Part shown: positions 8,803-17,594 of the stretch, piece after piece
Position numbering within the stretch: position 1 is the stretch's first letter
Layout: the number at the start of each line of letters is the position of its first letter
Source: Nitrospirota bacterium
Lineage (GTDB): Bacteria; JACPQY01
Reading direction: 5' to 3'
Assembly (NCBI GenBank): GCA_016180645.1
Contig: JACPAV010000019.1
Coordinates: forward strand, 62,001-126,000
Length of the DNA: 64,000 nt
Notes under the pieces: model-generated
Database searches by the model: none
Told to the model about the DNA's origin: nothing
The model's input: the letters and a program-made list of their open reading frames with translations, nothing else
Program-made: the position numbers and the translations under genes

Positions 8803-9909
8803 TTAGCTCAATCTTCGATCATCGTCAAAGATTTCGTGACTCAGCCGCTCGAAGGCCCGCAGGACTTCCTCTTCTGCAATCCCGCGCAGGCAAGATTGGT
8901 TTTCCGCGACCGGGTTTGGACACGCCCAATGGTAGCACGGGGCGCAGGGAACGGAATGAGCGAGCATAACGGACCGACCGGGGCTGACATGGGGTCGATG
9001 GGTGATTCCATCCCCCGGCCCGACCAGGACCAGCGTCGGTTTGTCCCAAATCCCGGCCAAATGCTGGGGCGCGCTGTAGGTGGTGAGTATGAGGTCGGAA
9101 ACCGCCAGCACCGCCGCCGAGCGGACAAGATCAAACCGGCCCCGGGCGTCGAGGTGACAAATCCCCGATGAGGGCGGAATTCCCGGGTCTGCGCCCTTCC
9201 CCCAAACCACGGGGCGAATGGCGAACTTGTCCTGGAGCAAGCGGACCAACGTCTCCACCCGGTCGGCCGGCAGGCGCCGCGTCGGTCGTTCGCCCCCCAA
9301 CGCCACCGCCACGAGAGGGCCCGAGAGTCCCCTCCAGTCGTGGTGATGGATGAAGGCCCTTGCTTCTTCAATCTCCTCAGACCTCAACCGCAAATGCGGC
9401 CGTAAAGAGGGTTCCCCTCCCTCTCCCGCCGATCCGACGGTTCGGACCAGCGCCGCCATTCGTTCCATCTGGTCCGCCGGCCGATCGTCTTCGTCCAAAC
9501 GATTTGTAAAAAATGGGGCGCGATTCGCCGTATTTCTCCCCACGGTTTCGGGGGCGCCCAGCCAGCCCAGGAAAAGTCGCAACCACCAGCCTCCGAGCCC
9601 CGAGCTCACGTGATGCAGACTGATGACGACGTCAAACCGACCGCGCAAAGAAGCAACCCTCCGGAGCCAGCGCGGCCAGTCCCCCAAGGAAGGCGCGCTC
9701 CGCGCGCGGCTCGTGGGAAGCGCCAAAACCTCGTCGGCATCGGTACACCGCTCCGCCAACGGCAGGGCTTTCTCCGATACCAGCAGGGTCAGTCTGGACC
9801 TCGGCGCCCGGTTCCTCAGGATGCGTACGGCTGGGGTGGAGTCCACAAAGTCTCCAATGCCCGAGACGTTGAGGACAAGAATCCTCCGGCCTTCAAGCGA
9901 CGACATCAT
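8803..9909 (-). CDS. Glycosyltransferase family 9 (heptosyltransferase-like)
   Basis: 368 residues. The N-terminus ILVLNVSGIGDFVDSTPAV is the GT9 signature (usually R-x-GD-x2-x2-TP), followed by the two-domain GT-B layout. The C-terminal domain has LTTYSAPQHLAGIWDKPTLVL and VGPGDGITHRP, the nucleotide-sugar pocket. A cysteine-rich segment near the end (PCAPCYHWACPNP) recalls the C-rich tail of some ADP-heptose transferases. It is the first gene of the minus-strand glycan operon, 92 nt downstream of a TATAAT box. Role in LPS core or polysaccharide assembly is likely; the sugar is not determinable. Confidence 0.8.
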   Translation of the reverse strand: MMSSLEGRRILVLNVSGIGDFVDSTPAVRILRNRAPRSRLTLLVSEKALPLAERCTDADEVLALPTSRARSAPSLGDWPRWLRRVASLRGRFDVVISLHHVSSGLGGWWLRLFLGWLGAPETVGRNTANRAPFFTNRLDEDDRPADQMERMAALVRTVGSAGEGGEPSLRPHLRLRSEEIEEARAFIHHHDWRGLSGPLVAVALGGERPTRRLPADRVETLVRLLQDKFAIRPVVWGKGADPGIPPSSGICHLDARGRFDLVRSAAVLAVSDLILTTYSAPQHLAGIWDKPTLVLVGPGDGITHRPHVSPGRSVMLAHSVPCAPCYHWACPNPVAENQSCLRGIAEEEVLRAFERLSHEIFDDDRRLS

Positions 9910-10264
9910 AGACCTGCTTCACACCTTCCCGCGCTCCGCGGCCGGTCCGTCCTGCCCGATCCGCTCCCGCCCGGACCGGCCCGTGGCGCCGACTCGCGCG
10001 AATTATACTCCCTGTCGGACACCCAGTTCACCTGAGTTCATCGGATCCTGATGAACTCCCTTGGATCCCCGCACGGGGCTTCCGCCCCCGCGCGCGGGCC
10101 GGGGTGAAGACTTTGTAAACAATTGGGGCTAGAATCCCGACAGGCGCAAGAATGTTTGTTTCCGCTTGTGAACACGGAGCTTGTCCACCCGCCCTCCCGG
10201 TCGCCGGCCGCCGCCCGGGAGCGAGCGGCGAACAGCCCAGGAAGTCGGCCGGACGCGGCTTCTG
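9910..10264. promoter_or_regulatory. Divergent control region: glycan operon promoter and AGTTCA operator
   Basis: Gene-free stretch between the GT9 gene (minus) and the TPR-kinase (plus). On the minus strand a perfect TATAAT lies at 10007-10002 with a weak -35 (TGAACT) at 10030-10025, predicting a leader of roughly 85 nt. Overlapping and upstream are three half-sites: AGTTCA at 10025-10030, AGTTCA at 10035-10040 (10 bp apart, one helical turn) and the inverse TGAACT at 10052-10057. The latter two form a perfect 9-bp inverted repeat, 10034-10042 / 10050-10058. This is a good operator candidate for the polysaccharide operon. For the kinase only a lone TAGAAT at 10130-10135 was seen. The rest is GC-rich without structure I recognise. 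Confidence 0.55.
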
Positions 10265-12064
10265 ATGCCCCTCTTCGGCTCCAAGGAAGAAAACGAACTC
10301 AAGAAGGCCGCGAAGCTCGAGCAGGACGGTCAATGGCAGCTCGCGGCCCAGGCCTTCATGAAACTCGGTCGACAGGACGACGCGGCGCGCCTCTATGCCA
10401 AATCGGGTGACGCCAAGACCGCAGCCGACATCTATCTCCGCAACGGAAACGGCGAGAAGGCCTTCTCCCTCCTGCGAACGGCCCGCAACAAAGAGGAAGG
10501 GGCCAGGCTCCTCCAGAAGCACGGGCAACGCGAATTCGCCGCCCGCCTGTTCATCGAGGCCGGACGATACATCAGCGCCGCTGAGATCTATGAATCGACG
10601 GGGCAGTTCCTCCAAGCAGCCGATCTGTTTTCCAAGGGAGACATGATTTCAGAAGCCGCGCAGTGCTACGAAAAAGCGGGGGACTTTCCCAAGGCCACGG
10701 GCATGTTCCTCAGAATCTTCCAGACGGAGCTTCATCGCCACCAGATCGAGCCGGGCTACCCCAAGGAACGCCTCGTTCCACTCGCCACCAAGTGCGCCTC
10801 CCTGAAGTACCAGATGGGGCAATTCCCCGAGGCGGCGGAAATCCTTCAACGAGTGGGAATGCTGGACAAGGCGGCGGCCATCTACGCCAAAATCGGCCAC
10901 CTGGACAAGGCCGCCAAGATCTACGAGGACGTCGGGGATTTCGCGCGCGCCGCGGACATCTACGAGAGGCTCGGCAAGAAATCCGATGCGCAATTGATCA
11001 AGGCCCGCTACTACGAGAACAAGGGCGAGATCGACCAGGCCGCCAAAATGTACTACGCCGCCGGACACTATACCGAAGCGGGCAACCTGTACTGGCGCAT
11101 GGGCCAACTCATGGAAGCCGCACAGTGCGCCGAGAAGGAAACCAACTACTCCTGGGCGGCGGACCTCTACCGCGAAGCCGGCCAGACCGAGAAGGCCCGG
11201 CAGTGCGACCTCAAAGCGGGACGCATCCCCCCTCCGGCGGCGGGACCGGCCGCTGCGGCTATACCTCAACCAAAGCCTAAACCTGTCGTCTCAAGATATC
11301 AAAAGAACGAGATTCTTGGGCGTGGCGGGATGGGAGTAGTATACCGGGCACTCGACAAGATTCTCAACCGGACGGTGGCCTTGAAGGTTCTGGCCGACGA
11401 CCTCAAAAAGGATCCGGAGGCCATCGAGCAGCTCATGCGCGAGGCTCGCGCCGCCGCCGCCCTAAACCATCCCAACGTTGTGACGATCTATGATGCAGGG
11501 CGCGAGAATGAGCAATACTTCATCGTGATGGAATACGTGGAAGGGACGCTCTTGAAGAGCCTCATCAAACGCACCGGGCCGCTGAACGTCCAGGAGTGTC
11601 TTCCCATCCTGCGCCAGCTCTGCCAGGGACTCGCCTACGCCCATGGCCGCCAGATCGTGCATCGCGATATCAAGCCGGGAAATGTCATGATTACCGCCGA
11701 TAAGACCGTGAAGATCATGGATTTCGGCCTTGCCAAGAAACTGGGACAAAGCCACACTAAGAGCACCGTCATGGGAACGCCGTATTACATGTCGCCCGAA
11801 CAGGTGGAGGGCGCGGAAACCGACCACCGAAGCGATATCTACTCCCTCGGGGCTACGCTTTTCGAAATCCTGGCGGGACGCCCCCCCTTCACCGACGGGG
11901 ATGTCCCCTACCACCACCGCCACTCCCCCCCCCCGGATCCGACGCTCTTCGCGACCGAGCTTCCGTCGGAATGGTCCGCCGTCATCCTTCGATGTCTGGA
12001 GAAAGACCCCGCGCGCCGTTTCGATTCGGCGCTGGAAATTCTGAAAGGGGTGGAGTCCATTTGA
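10265..12064 (+). CDS. TPR-repeat Ser/Thr protein kinase (Hanks type)
   Basis: 599 residues from ATG at 10265; an upstream in-frame extension is arginine/proline-rich and unlike the protein. Residues 1-330 are short alpha-helical repeats with A-x2-Y and A-A-x2-Y spacing (AAEIYESTG, AAKIYEDVG), a TPR-like solenoid. The kinase domain runs from about 345 to the end: glycine loop LGRGGMGVVYRA, catalytic lysine in VALKVL, HRDIKPGN, DFGLAKK, activation-segment GTPYYMSPEQ and the APE-side DIYSLG. No membrane helix follows, so it is probably cytosolic, with the solenoid as interaction domain. A run of 10 C in the 3' part encodes SPPP. The next gene's TTG start overlaps the TGA stop, so the two are translationally coupled. 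Confidence 0.88.
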   Translation: MPLFGSKEENELKKAAKLEQDGQWQLAAQAFMKLGRQDDAARLYAKSGDAKTAADIYLRNGNGEKAFSLLRTARNKEEGARLLQKHGQREFAARLFIEAGRYISAAEIYESTGQFLQAADLFSKGDMISEAAQCYEKAGDFPKATGMFLRIFQTELHRHQIEPGYPKERLVPLATKCASLKYQMGQFPEAAEILQRVGMLDKAAAIYAKIGHLDKAAKIYEDVGDFARAADIYERLGKKSDAQLIKARYYENKGEIDQAAKMYYAAGHYTEAGNLYWRMGQLMEAAQCAEKETNYSWAADLYREAGQTEKARQCDLKAGRIPPPAAGPAAAAIPQPKPKPVVSRYQKNEILGRGGMGVVYRALDKILNRTVALKVLADDLKKDPEAIEQLMREARAAAALNHPNVVTIYDAGRENEQYFIVMEYVEGTLLKSLIKRTGPLNVQECLPILRQLCQGLAYAHGRQIVHRDIKPGNVMITADKTVKIMDFGLAKKLGQSHTKSTVMGTPYYMSPEQVEGAETDHRSDIYSLGATLFEILAGRPPFTDGDVPYHHRHSPPPDPTLFATELPSEWSAVILRCLEKDPARRFDSALEILKGVESI

Positions 12065-12405
12065 AACCCCGTGCCCTCGCCCTGCTGCTGTCGCTTGTCG
12101 TCCTGGGATCAGGATGTGAAAAGGTCAGATCCCTCGCGGGGATGGCCGAGAAGAACTCTGTGGCGACGGGACAGCCCGCCGCATCGCGCCAATCCGGCGC
12201 CGCGAAGAAACCACCGGCGGCCAAGCCGCCGCTCCCCTTCCCCAAGGAACAGGCCGAGGCCATCCTGGACCAGCAGGAGAAAATCTCGACTGAAACCCGG
12301 GACGCCTTTCTCGCCCGCCAGCTCTCGAAATCCGAAGAGGATGATCTCTATTTCGAGCCGCCGGCGGACGAAACCTGGTCCAAGCTCACGCCGGAACGAC
12401 GGTAG
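12061..12405 (+). CDS. Small lipoprotein coupled to the TPR-kinase
   Basis: 114 residues. The start is inferred as TTG at 12061, which overlaps the kinase TGA stop (TTGA) and has GGAG five bases upstream; no ATG or GTG fits. The leader KPRALALLLSLVVLGSGC ends in a lipobox (LGSGC), predicting a lipid-anchored protein. The mature part is an Ala/Lys/Pro-rich linker, then a charged helical segment with AEAILDQQEKI. No family recognised. Coupling to a Ser/Thr kinase suggests a shared process, but the kinase is predicted cytosolic and this protein periplasmic, so direct interaction is not obvious. Confidence 0.65.
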   Translation: MKPRALALLLSLVVLGSGCEKVRSLAGMAEKNSVATGQPAASRQSGAAKKPPAAKPPLPFPKEQAEAILDQQEKISTETRDAFLARQLSKSEEDDLYFEPPADETWSKLTPERR

Positions 12406-12432
12406 GCCTCAGCAAAGCAATTCGCGAAAGCG

Positions 12433-12455
12433 GTAGCCGCGGGCTCTAGCCCGCG
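12433..12455 (+). repeat. GTAG-headed REP-like palindrome
   Basis: GTAGC at 12433-12437, then a perfect 8-bp stem CGCGGGCT / AGCCCGCG (12438-12445 / 12448-12455) with a 2-nt loop CT. The stem is identical to that at 21814-21831. It lies between convergent genes (lipoprotein and AI-2E permease) and could also act as a transcription end, although no U-run follows. Confidence 0.7.
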
Positions 12456-12504
12456 ATTCAGGAATACACGCTGCGGCGCACACCTACCCAGCAGGGCGCA
12501 GAAA

Positions 12505-13593
12505 CTACGCGGGGGGTGGGCTTTTCGCCGAATCCCCCGGAGCCTGATACTCGCGCCTGTAGATATCGAGGAGGCTGAGGAAGACCGCCAGGATCGAAGG
12601 TCCAAGCAGAATCCCCGTAAACCCGAACAGCTTGAGCCCTCCAAGGATGCTGAAAAAGAGCAGAAGGGTCGGTATCCTCGCCCGCCCCCCGATAATCATC
12701 GGCTTGACGATGTTGTCGATGGAACTGACCACGAGCGCCCCGACCGCAAGAAGAATGGCGCCCTTCCAAACGTGCCCCGTCAAAAACAAGATGATCGACC
12801 CCGGAAGCCAGACCAGCGACGCCCCGCCGATCGGCAACGTTCCCCCGATGAATGTGATGACTGCACCCAGAATGGGATAGGGAAGGCCCAAGGCTATGAG
12901 GAGAAGCGCCACCATGCCGGCCTGGACGGCGGCCGTGATGAGTACGCCTGCAATGACCGAGTGAAGAATCTCGTAAAACGTTTTGAAAATTCGATCCTTC
13001 TGGTCCTGGGACATGGGGAGGAAGGATTTGAGATTGCGAACGAGTCCGGGCCCGTCCCGGAGAAAGAAAAATAGCGTGAAAACCAGTATCGCCAGGTAGA
13101 GGATACCCACCAGGAACCCCTTGGCTCCGATGGGAATGAGCGACACGACCCCCGAGGCGATCCTTTCGAAAATCCCCTCCATCGTTTCCGGATCGGAGAG
13201 GGCATGAATCCCCAGCTTCTCTTCGGCAAACTCGAACCACGCATGGGGAAACATCGACAGCACGCTGTTCATGGCCCGGTTGATGTTTTCCTTCGAGAGG
13301 TAACCCTTGACCTGTCCGAAGGCGTCCACCAGCTCCGCGCCGAGCGTCGTTGCCACCAGGGTGAGCGGGATCAGCAGGGCAAGGAGAATCAGGAAGGTAA
13401 CCACTCCGGCGGCCGGGGCTTTCCGCCCCTGGAACCACCGCTCGAATCGCTCCTGGACGGGATAGAAGACAATCGCGAGAGTCGCCGCCCAGAAGATTAC
13501 GAAGTAAAAGGGACGCAGGATCTGGAGAAAAATGTACAGGAGGAATAGGAGCACGCCGAAAAAGAAACCCGCGACAAGATACCTTCGATCCAT
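12505..13593 (-). CDS. AI-2E family (PerM-like) membrane transporter
   Basis: 362 residues with about seven to eight hydrophobic helices. It has the family pattern: paired N-terminal helices (FGVLLFLLYIFLQILRPFYF), a soluble central region with amphipathic stretches, then the glycine-rich C-terminal block GLPYPILGAVITFIGGTLPIGG and GGARIPTLLLFFSILGGLKLFG. The family (PF01594) contains AI-2 exporters, Na+/H+ antiporters and many members of unknown substrate, so quorum-sensing export should not be assumed. It lies 23 nt downstream of lolC and probably ends the prfB-lysS-lolC transcript. Confidence 0.82.
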   Translation of the reverse strand: MDRRYLVAGFFFGVLLFLLYIFLQILRPFYFVIFWAATLAIVFYPVQERFERWFQGRKAPAAGVVTFLILLALLIPLTLVATTLGAELVDAFGQVKGYLSKENINRAMNSVLSMFPHAWFEFAEEKLGIHALSDPETMEGIFERIASGVVSLIPIGAKGFLVGILYLAILVFTLFFFLRDGPGLVRNLKSFLPMSQDQKDRIFKTFYEILHSVIAGVLITAAVQAGMVALLLIALGLPYPILGAVITFIGGTLPIGGASLVWLPGSIILFLTGHVWKGAILLAVGALVVSSIDNIVKPMIIGGRARIPTLLLFFSILGGLKLFGFTGILLGPSILAVFLSLLDIYRREYQAPGDSAKSPPPA

Positions 13594-13616
13594 GCGGTGC
13601 CTATCCTTCCGAGGAT

Positions 13617-14849
13617 CTATTCATAGCGGAGGGCCTCGATGGGGTCCAAGCGCGCCGCGCTCCGAGAGGGATAGAGTGTGGCCAGAAGACACGTGAGGAG
13701 GGCCGCTACGCTGACGAGGGCGAAGACGGCGGGCTGGATCTTCACCGGCAGGGTCGAAATGTAATACACGTCCGCCGGGAGATGGATGAATTCGTACCGC
13801 TTGAGGAGGAGACACAGGCCATAACCTCCACCCAGCCCCAAGAGCGTTCCGGAAACTCCGATCAGCAGCCCTTGCCAGATGAAGATCCTCCGCACCATCC
13901 CCGAGGGCGCGCCCATGGCTTTCAGGATGGCGATGTCCTTCCCCTTCTCCATGACCATCATGATGAGCGTGGCAATGATCCCGAAGCTGGCCACGATGAT
14001 GATCATGAGGAGGATAAGAAACATGACCGTCTTTTCGAGTTTCAACGCGGAGAACAGATTCTGGTTCATTTCCATCCAGTGACGGGTGTAGAACTCCGGA
14101 CCCAGCGAGGACTCAATCAAGAGGGCGATCTCGCGCGCCCGGTAGATGTCGTCCACTTTCACCTCGTATCCCGTGATTTTGTCCCCCATGTTGAAGAATT
14201 CCTGCGCTTCCTTCAACGGGATGTACACGAAGCTGGAATCGTATTCGTACATCCCGGTTTGGAAAACGCCCTGAACTTGGTAGGTGCGGAACCGGGGGAT
14301 CATCCCCATCGGCGTCACTTCCCCCAGCGGCGAGATCACATCGAGATTCTCCCCCACAAAAACGGCCAGGTTTCTCGACAGTTCCTTCCCCACCACCATC
14401 GGAGGAGGTCCGTCCTTCGGAACCGTCGCCAAACTCCCCAGCGATCCCTCCACAATCCTCTTCCCTACATCGGTCACCTCCGAAAAAGAGGTGGGATCGA
14501 TGCCCTTCACCACCACTCCCATCAGGTTGCCCACCGACCTCGCCATGGCCTGCGAAAACACGAAAGGCGCCAGGCCGGAGACGCCCGGAACGTTCCGCAT
14601 GGCCTGCTCCACCTCCTTCGACCGCTCCGCTCCCGATCCTCCCCGCTTGAGAACCACGATGTGGGAGTTGGTCCCGAGGATTTTCGTCCTCAGGTCCTCC
14701 TCAAATCCCGCCATGACCGAGATGACCACCACGAGCGCGGTCACCCCCAGCGCCACACCCAGGACCGAGAAACCGCTGATCACGGAGATGAAAACCTGTT
14801 TGCGCTTGGCCATGAGATACCGCCGCGCGATGTAGAGCGGTACATTCAT
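13617..14849 (-). CDS. lolC: Lipoprotein-releasing ABC transporter permease LolC/LolE
   Basis: 410 residues. Layout of the LolC/E (FtsX/MacB) family: a first helix at about 20-45 (ISGFSVLGVALGVTALVVVISVMAGFE), a periplasmic domain to about 270, then three C-terminal helices. It works with the ATPase LolD to extract lipoproteins from the inner membrane. The start ATG overlaps the lysS stop (ATGA), so the two are translationally coupled. In related genomes lolD follows lolC; here the next gene is an AI-2E permease and no lolD is in the window. Length and topology are normal. LolC versus LolE cannot be separated when one permease serves both roles. Confidence 0.85.
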   Translation of the reverse strand: MNVPLYIARRYLMAKRKQVFISVISGFSVLGVALGVTALVVVISVMAGFEEDLRTKILGTNSHIVVLKRGGSGAERSKEVEQAMRNVPGVSGLAPFVFSQAMARSVGNLMGVVVKGIDPTSFSEVTDVGKRIVEGSLGSLATVPKDGPPPMVVGKELSRNLAVFVGENLDVISPLGEVTPMGMIPRFRTYQVQGVFQTGMYEYDSSFVYIPLKEAQEFFNMGDKITGYEVKVDDIYRAREIALLIESSLGPEFYTRHWMEMNQNLFSALKLEKTVMFLILLMIIIVASFGIIATLIMMVMEKGKDIAILKAMGAPSGMVRRIFIWQGLLIGVSGTLLGLGGGYGLCLLLKRYEFIHLPADVYYISTLPVKIQPAVFALVSVAALLTCLLATLYPSRSAARLDPIEALRYE

Positions 14850-16339
14850 TCCTGAATACCCTTTATGCTACGCATGAGAGGAAATAATATAACCTCCCGT
14901 ATCGACGATGAATTAGTTAGAAGCATGACCAGCCTATCGATGCCGATCCCTTCGCCGGCCGCGGGAGGCATCCCGAATTCGAGGGCCTGGACGTAGTCTT
15001 CGTCCACAGCCATACATTCCTGTTCCTCCCCCTTCTTGTGGGCCAGTTGTTCTTCGAATCGCTTTCTCTGGTCGGCAGGATCGTTGAGCTCCGAGAAGGC
15101 ATTGGCCATTTCACGTCCGGCTATGAACAGCTCGAATCGATCGACCAGCTCCGGTTGATTCGCGTTCCTTCTCGCCAGCGGCGAGACCTCCACGGGGTAC
15201 TGGGTGATGAACGTCGGCTGGATAAGCTTCGGCTCCACCCTCTCCTCAAAGAGCACCATTTGGAGGCCGCCCAGCCCAAGGCTCTTCAGGTCGCCCTCTT
15301 CAGGTTTGATCCCGCCTGCTTCGGCAAGGCGTCGCAAGGCGGACGCATCACGAACGATCGACCGTTCGAGGCCTGCCACCGCGACCAGCGATTCCTCCAT
15401 GGTGTAACGCTTCCAAGGAGGCGTCAGGTCGATCTGGTGCTCCCCGTAAGGCACGAGGAATGACCCGCAGATCTCCCGGGCGATTGTGGACATCATCTCC
15501 TGCGTGAGGTCGATCAGGTCTTCGTACGTCGCGAAGCTCTGGTAGAACTCGAGCATAGTAAACTCAGGGTTGTGCTGGGTGGAGAGCCCCTCATTCCGGA
15601 AGTTTCGCCCGATCTCAAACACGCGCTCGATCCCCCCGACCAGCAGGCGCTTGAGATACAGTTCCGGAGCGATCCGCATGAAGAGCTTCATGTCCAGCGC
15701 GTTGTGATGGGTCACAAAGGGGCGCGCCGCCGCCCCGCCCGCCATCGGTTGCATCATGGGCGTGTCCACTTCCACGAATCCCCGCGAGGTCAGAAAGGCC
15801 CGCACGCCATTCACAATCTGTTGCCGCGCCAGTACGATCCGCCGCGCGTCGGGATTGACGATCAGATCGACGTACCGCTGGCGAAATCGCGTTTCGACGT
15901 CCGTCAGGCCGTGCCATTTCTCCGGCAGCGGCCGCACGCATTTGGACAGGATCCGGAGGCGGCTTGCCGCGATCGTCAACTCGCCCGTGCGGGTGCGGAA
16001 GATACGCCCTTCAACGCCCACCCAGTCGCCCACGTCCAGAAAATGGGCAATTTCGAAAGCCTCGTCGCCCATGGCATCCTTTTTCATGTAGATCTGAATT
16101 TTCTCCAGGCGATTCAGGATGTGGCCGAACCGGGCCTTTCCGAATGAGCGAAGGGCGATCAGCCGCCCCGCCACGTGAAAGATCGTCTCCACGTGTTCCA
16201 AATCCTCCGTTTTCGTGGCGCCGAACTGCGCGATCAAGTCGCCGGCCGTATGCGTCGGACGGAAATCGTTGGGATACGAAGGCACCCCCTTTTCCTTCAG
16301 GTCCAGTTGTTTCTGAAGCCTTTGCAGGTGTTCTTCCAT
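14846..16339 (-). CDS. lysS: Lysyl-tRNA synthetase, class II
   Basis: 497 residues, normal for bacterial LysRS. An N-terminal OB-fold anticodon-binding domain is followed by the class II core: motif 1 around EVDTPMMQP, motif 2 around FEIGRNFRNEG and motif 3 GEGIGIDRLVML. HNPEFTMLEFYQ is the conserved active-site stretch. It charges tRNA-Lys in the cytoplasm. The start ATG is 2 nt after the prfB stop and the end overlaps lolC by 4 nt, giving one tightly packed operon prfB-lysS-lolC. Confidence 0.95.
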   Translation of the reverse strand: MEEHLQRLQKQLDLKEKGVPSYPNDFRPTHTAGDLIAQFGATKTEDLEHVETIFHVAGRLIALRSFGKARFGHILNRLEKIQIYMKKDAMGDEAFEIAHFLDVGDWVGVEGRIFRTRTGELTIAASRLRILSKCVRPLPEKWHGLTDVETRFRQRYVDLIVNPDARRIVLARQQIVNGVRAFLTSRGFVEVDTPMMQPMAGGAAARPFVTHHNALDMKLFMRIAPELYLKRLLVGGIERVFEIGRNFRNEGLSTQHNPEFTMLEFYQSFATYEDLIDLTQEMMSTIAREICGSFLVPYGEHQIDLTPPWKRYTMEESLVAVAGLERSIVRDASALRRLAEAGGIKPEEGDLKSLGLGGLQMVLFEERVEPKLIQPTFITQYPVEVSPLARRNANQPELVDRFELFIAGREMANAFSELNDPADQRKRFEEQLAHKKGEEQECMAVDEDYVQALEFGMPPAAGEGIGIDRLVMLLTNSSSIREVILFPLMRSIKGIQE

Positions 16340-16341
16340 GC

Positions 16342-17473
16342 CTATTGCGCCAGGGCCGTGCCGGAGCCCCGCCGTTTCAGCTCTTCATAAAGGGCGGCCT
16401 CAATGAAGGGATCCAGATCGCCGTCCAGCACGCGCTCCACGTCGCCTCGCTCCATGCTCGTCCGATGGTCTTTGACCAGCCGGTAGGGCTGGAGCGTGTA
16501 CGACCGGATTTGGGACCCGAAGGAAATATCCCCTTTCTGATCGTGAAGCTCCTTGCTCTTCTGGTCCCGTTTCTGCTTCTCCAGATCGAAGAGACGCGCC
16601 TTGAGAATTTTCATCGCTATGTCCCGGTTCTTGTGCTGATAGCGCTCATTCTGACACTGCACAATGATGCCGCTGGGCAGGTGGGTGATCCGGACCGCGG
16701 TCTCCACCTTGTTCACGTTCTGGCCCCCGTGCCCGCCGGCGCGGTAGGTGTCGATCTTCAGGTCCTCCGGCTTGATCTCGATCTGAATGTCGTCCTGCAC
16801 TTGCGAGATGACGGAAACGGACGCGAAGGACGTGTGGCGTCGATGATTGGCGTCGAAGGGCGATATTCGGATGAGACGGTGAACGCCCGACTCGGGACGG
16901 AGAAATCCGCACGCGCGATCGCCTTCGACCAGGACCGTTGCGCTCTTGATCCCCGCCTCTTCCCCTTCCAGTTGGCTCACCACCTCGGTCTTGAACCCCT
17001 TCACCGCGCACCAACGAAGATACATGCGCAGAAGCATCGAGGCCCAATCTTGGGCTTCGGTTCCGCCGGCTCCGGCATGAACGGTGAGAATGGCGTTCTT
17101 CTCATCCTCCTCGCCGGACAGAAGGAGTCGAAGCCGGGCGCCGTCGAGTGCGCCCCGAACTTCGCCGAGAAACGCCGCGGCCTCCCGGAAGGACTCCGCG
17201 GTGGGATTCTCACCCACGAGGTCCGCCATGACTTGAGCTTCTTCGACCTGGCGGTCCACCTTTCCCCAGAAGGTGATGGATTCAAGAAGACGGGTTCTTT
17301 GTTTCAGGAGGGACTGGGTCCGGCGAGCGTTGGCGTTCGCCCACGCGTCACCCCTTTCAAGTTCCCGGTCGATCTGTTCGATGTCGCGCTTGAGTTTGGA
17401 GAGGTCAAAGATGGCCCCGGAGCCTGGCGTGGTCCGCCTGCAACTGCTGCAACATGTCCGTTAGTTCTTTCAC
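16342..17473 (-). CDS. prfB: Peptide chain release factor 2, expressed by programmed +1 frameshift
   Basis: RF2, recognising UGA and UAA. The gene is in two frames. A short leader frame opens with GTG at 17473 (ATG at 17455 is the alternative) and ends at an in-frame TGA (17407-17405) after a CTT codon. A +1 shift at CTT-TGA-C continues as LDLSKLKRD into the main frame. The signals match known prfB sites: the slippery CTT, TGA followed by C, and a purine-rich, SD-like CGGGG just upstream. The protein has the RF2 tripeptide SPF (IRISPFDAN) and catalytic GGQ (GHGGQNVNK). Frameshifting rises when RF2 is scarce, giving autoregulation. Without the shift only about 22 residues would be made. Confidence 0.95.
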
Positions 17474-17526
17474 CGGGGCACCTACCCTTTCAAGTCTTTG
17501 ATGAGTGCAAACCTTCCGACAGGCTC

Positions 17527-17554
17527 ATTCTACCAGCATTCGCCGTCTTATCAA
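17527..17554 (-). promoter_or_regulatory. Sigma70-type promoter of prfB-lysS-lolC
   Basis: On the minus strand TTGATA (17554-17549), a 16-nt spacer and TAGAAT (17532-17527) preceded by TGG, an extended -10. The predicted leader to the prfB GTG is about 45 nt and contains a GGGTAGG SD-like stretch. It is divergent from the PilT-like gene, whose own -10 is at 17579. Confidence 0.65.
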
Positions 17555-17578
17555 TGTGCACGCGTCACAGCCAGCGCG

Positions 17579-17594
17579 TATACTCCCGTTGGCC
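17579..17594 (+). promoter_or_regulatory. TATACT -10 box predicting a leaderless mRNA
   Basis: TATACT at 17579-17584 ends 10 nt before the ATG at 17595. No SD-like sequence is present in that gap and no convincing -35 was found. The transcript would start within a few bases of the start codon. One of several such arrangements in this window. Confidence 0.5.

Noticed and set aside
12505-13593. Quorum-sensing AI-2 exporter
   Set aside because: The family name does not establish substrate; no luxS or lsr gene is seen.
17405-17407. In-frame TGA in prfB as a pseudogene-making mutation
   Set aside because: It is the expected programmed frameshift site of RF2, with RF2 sequence continuing in +1.
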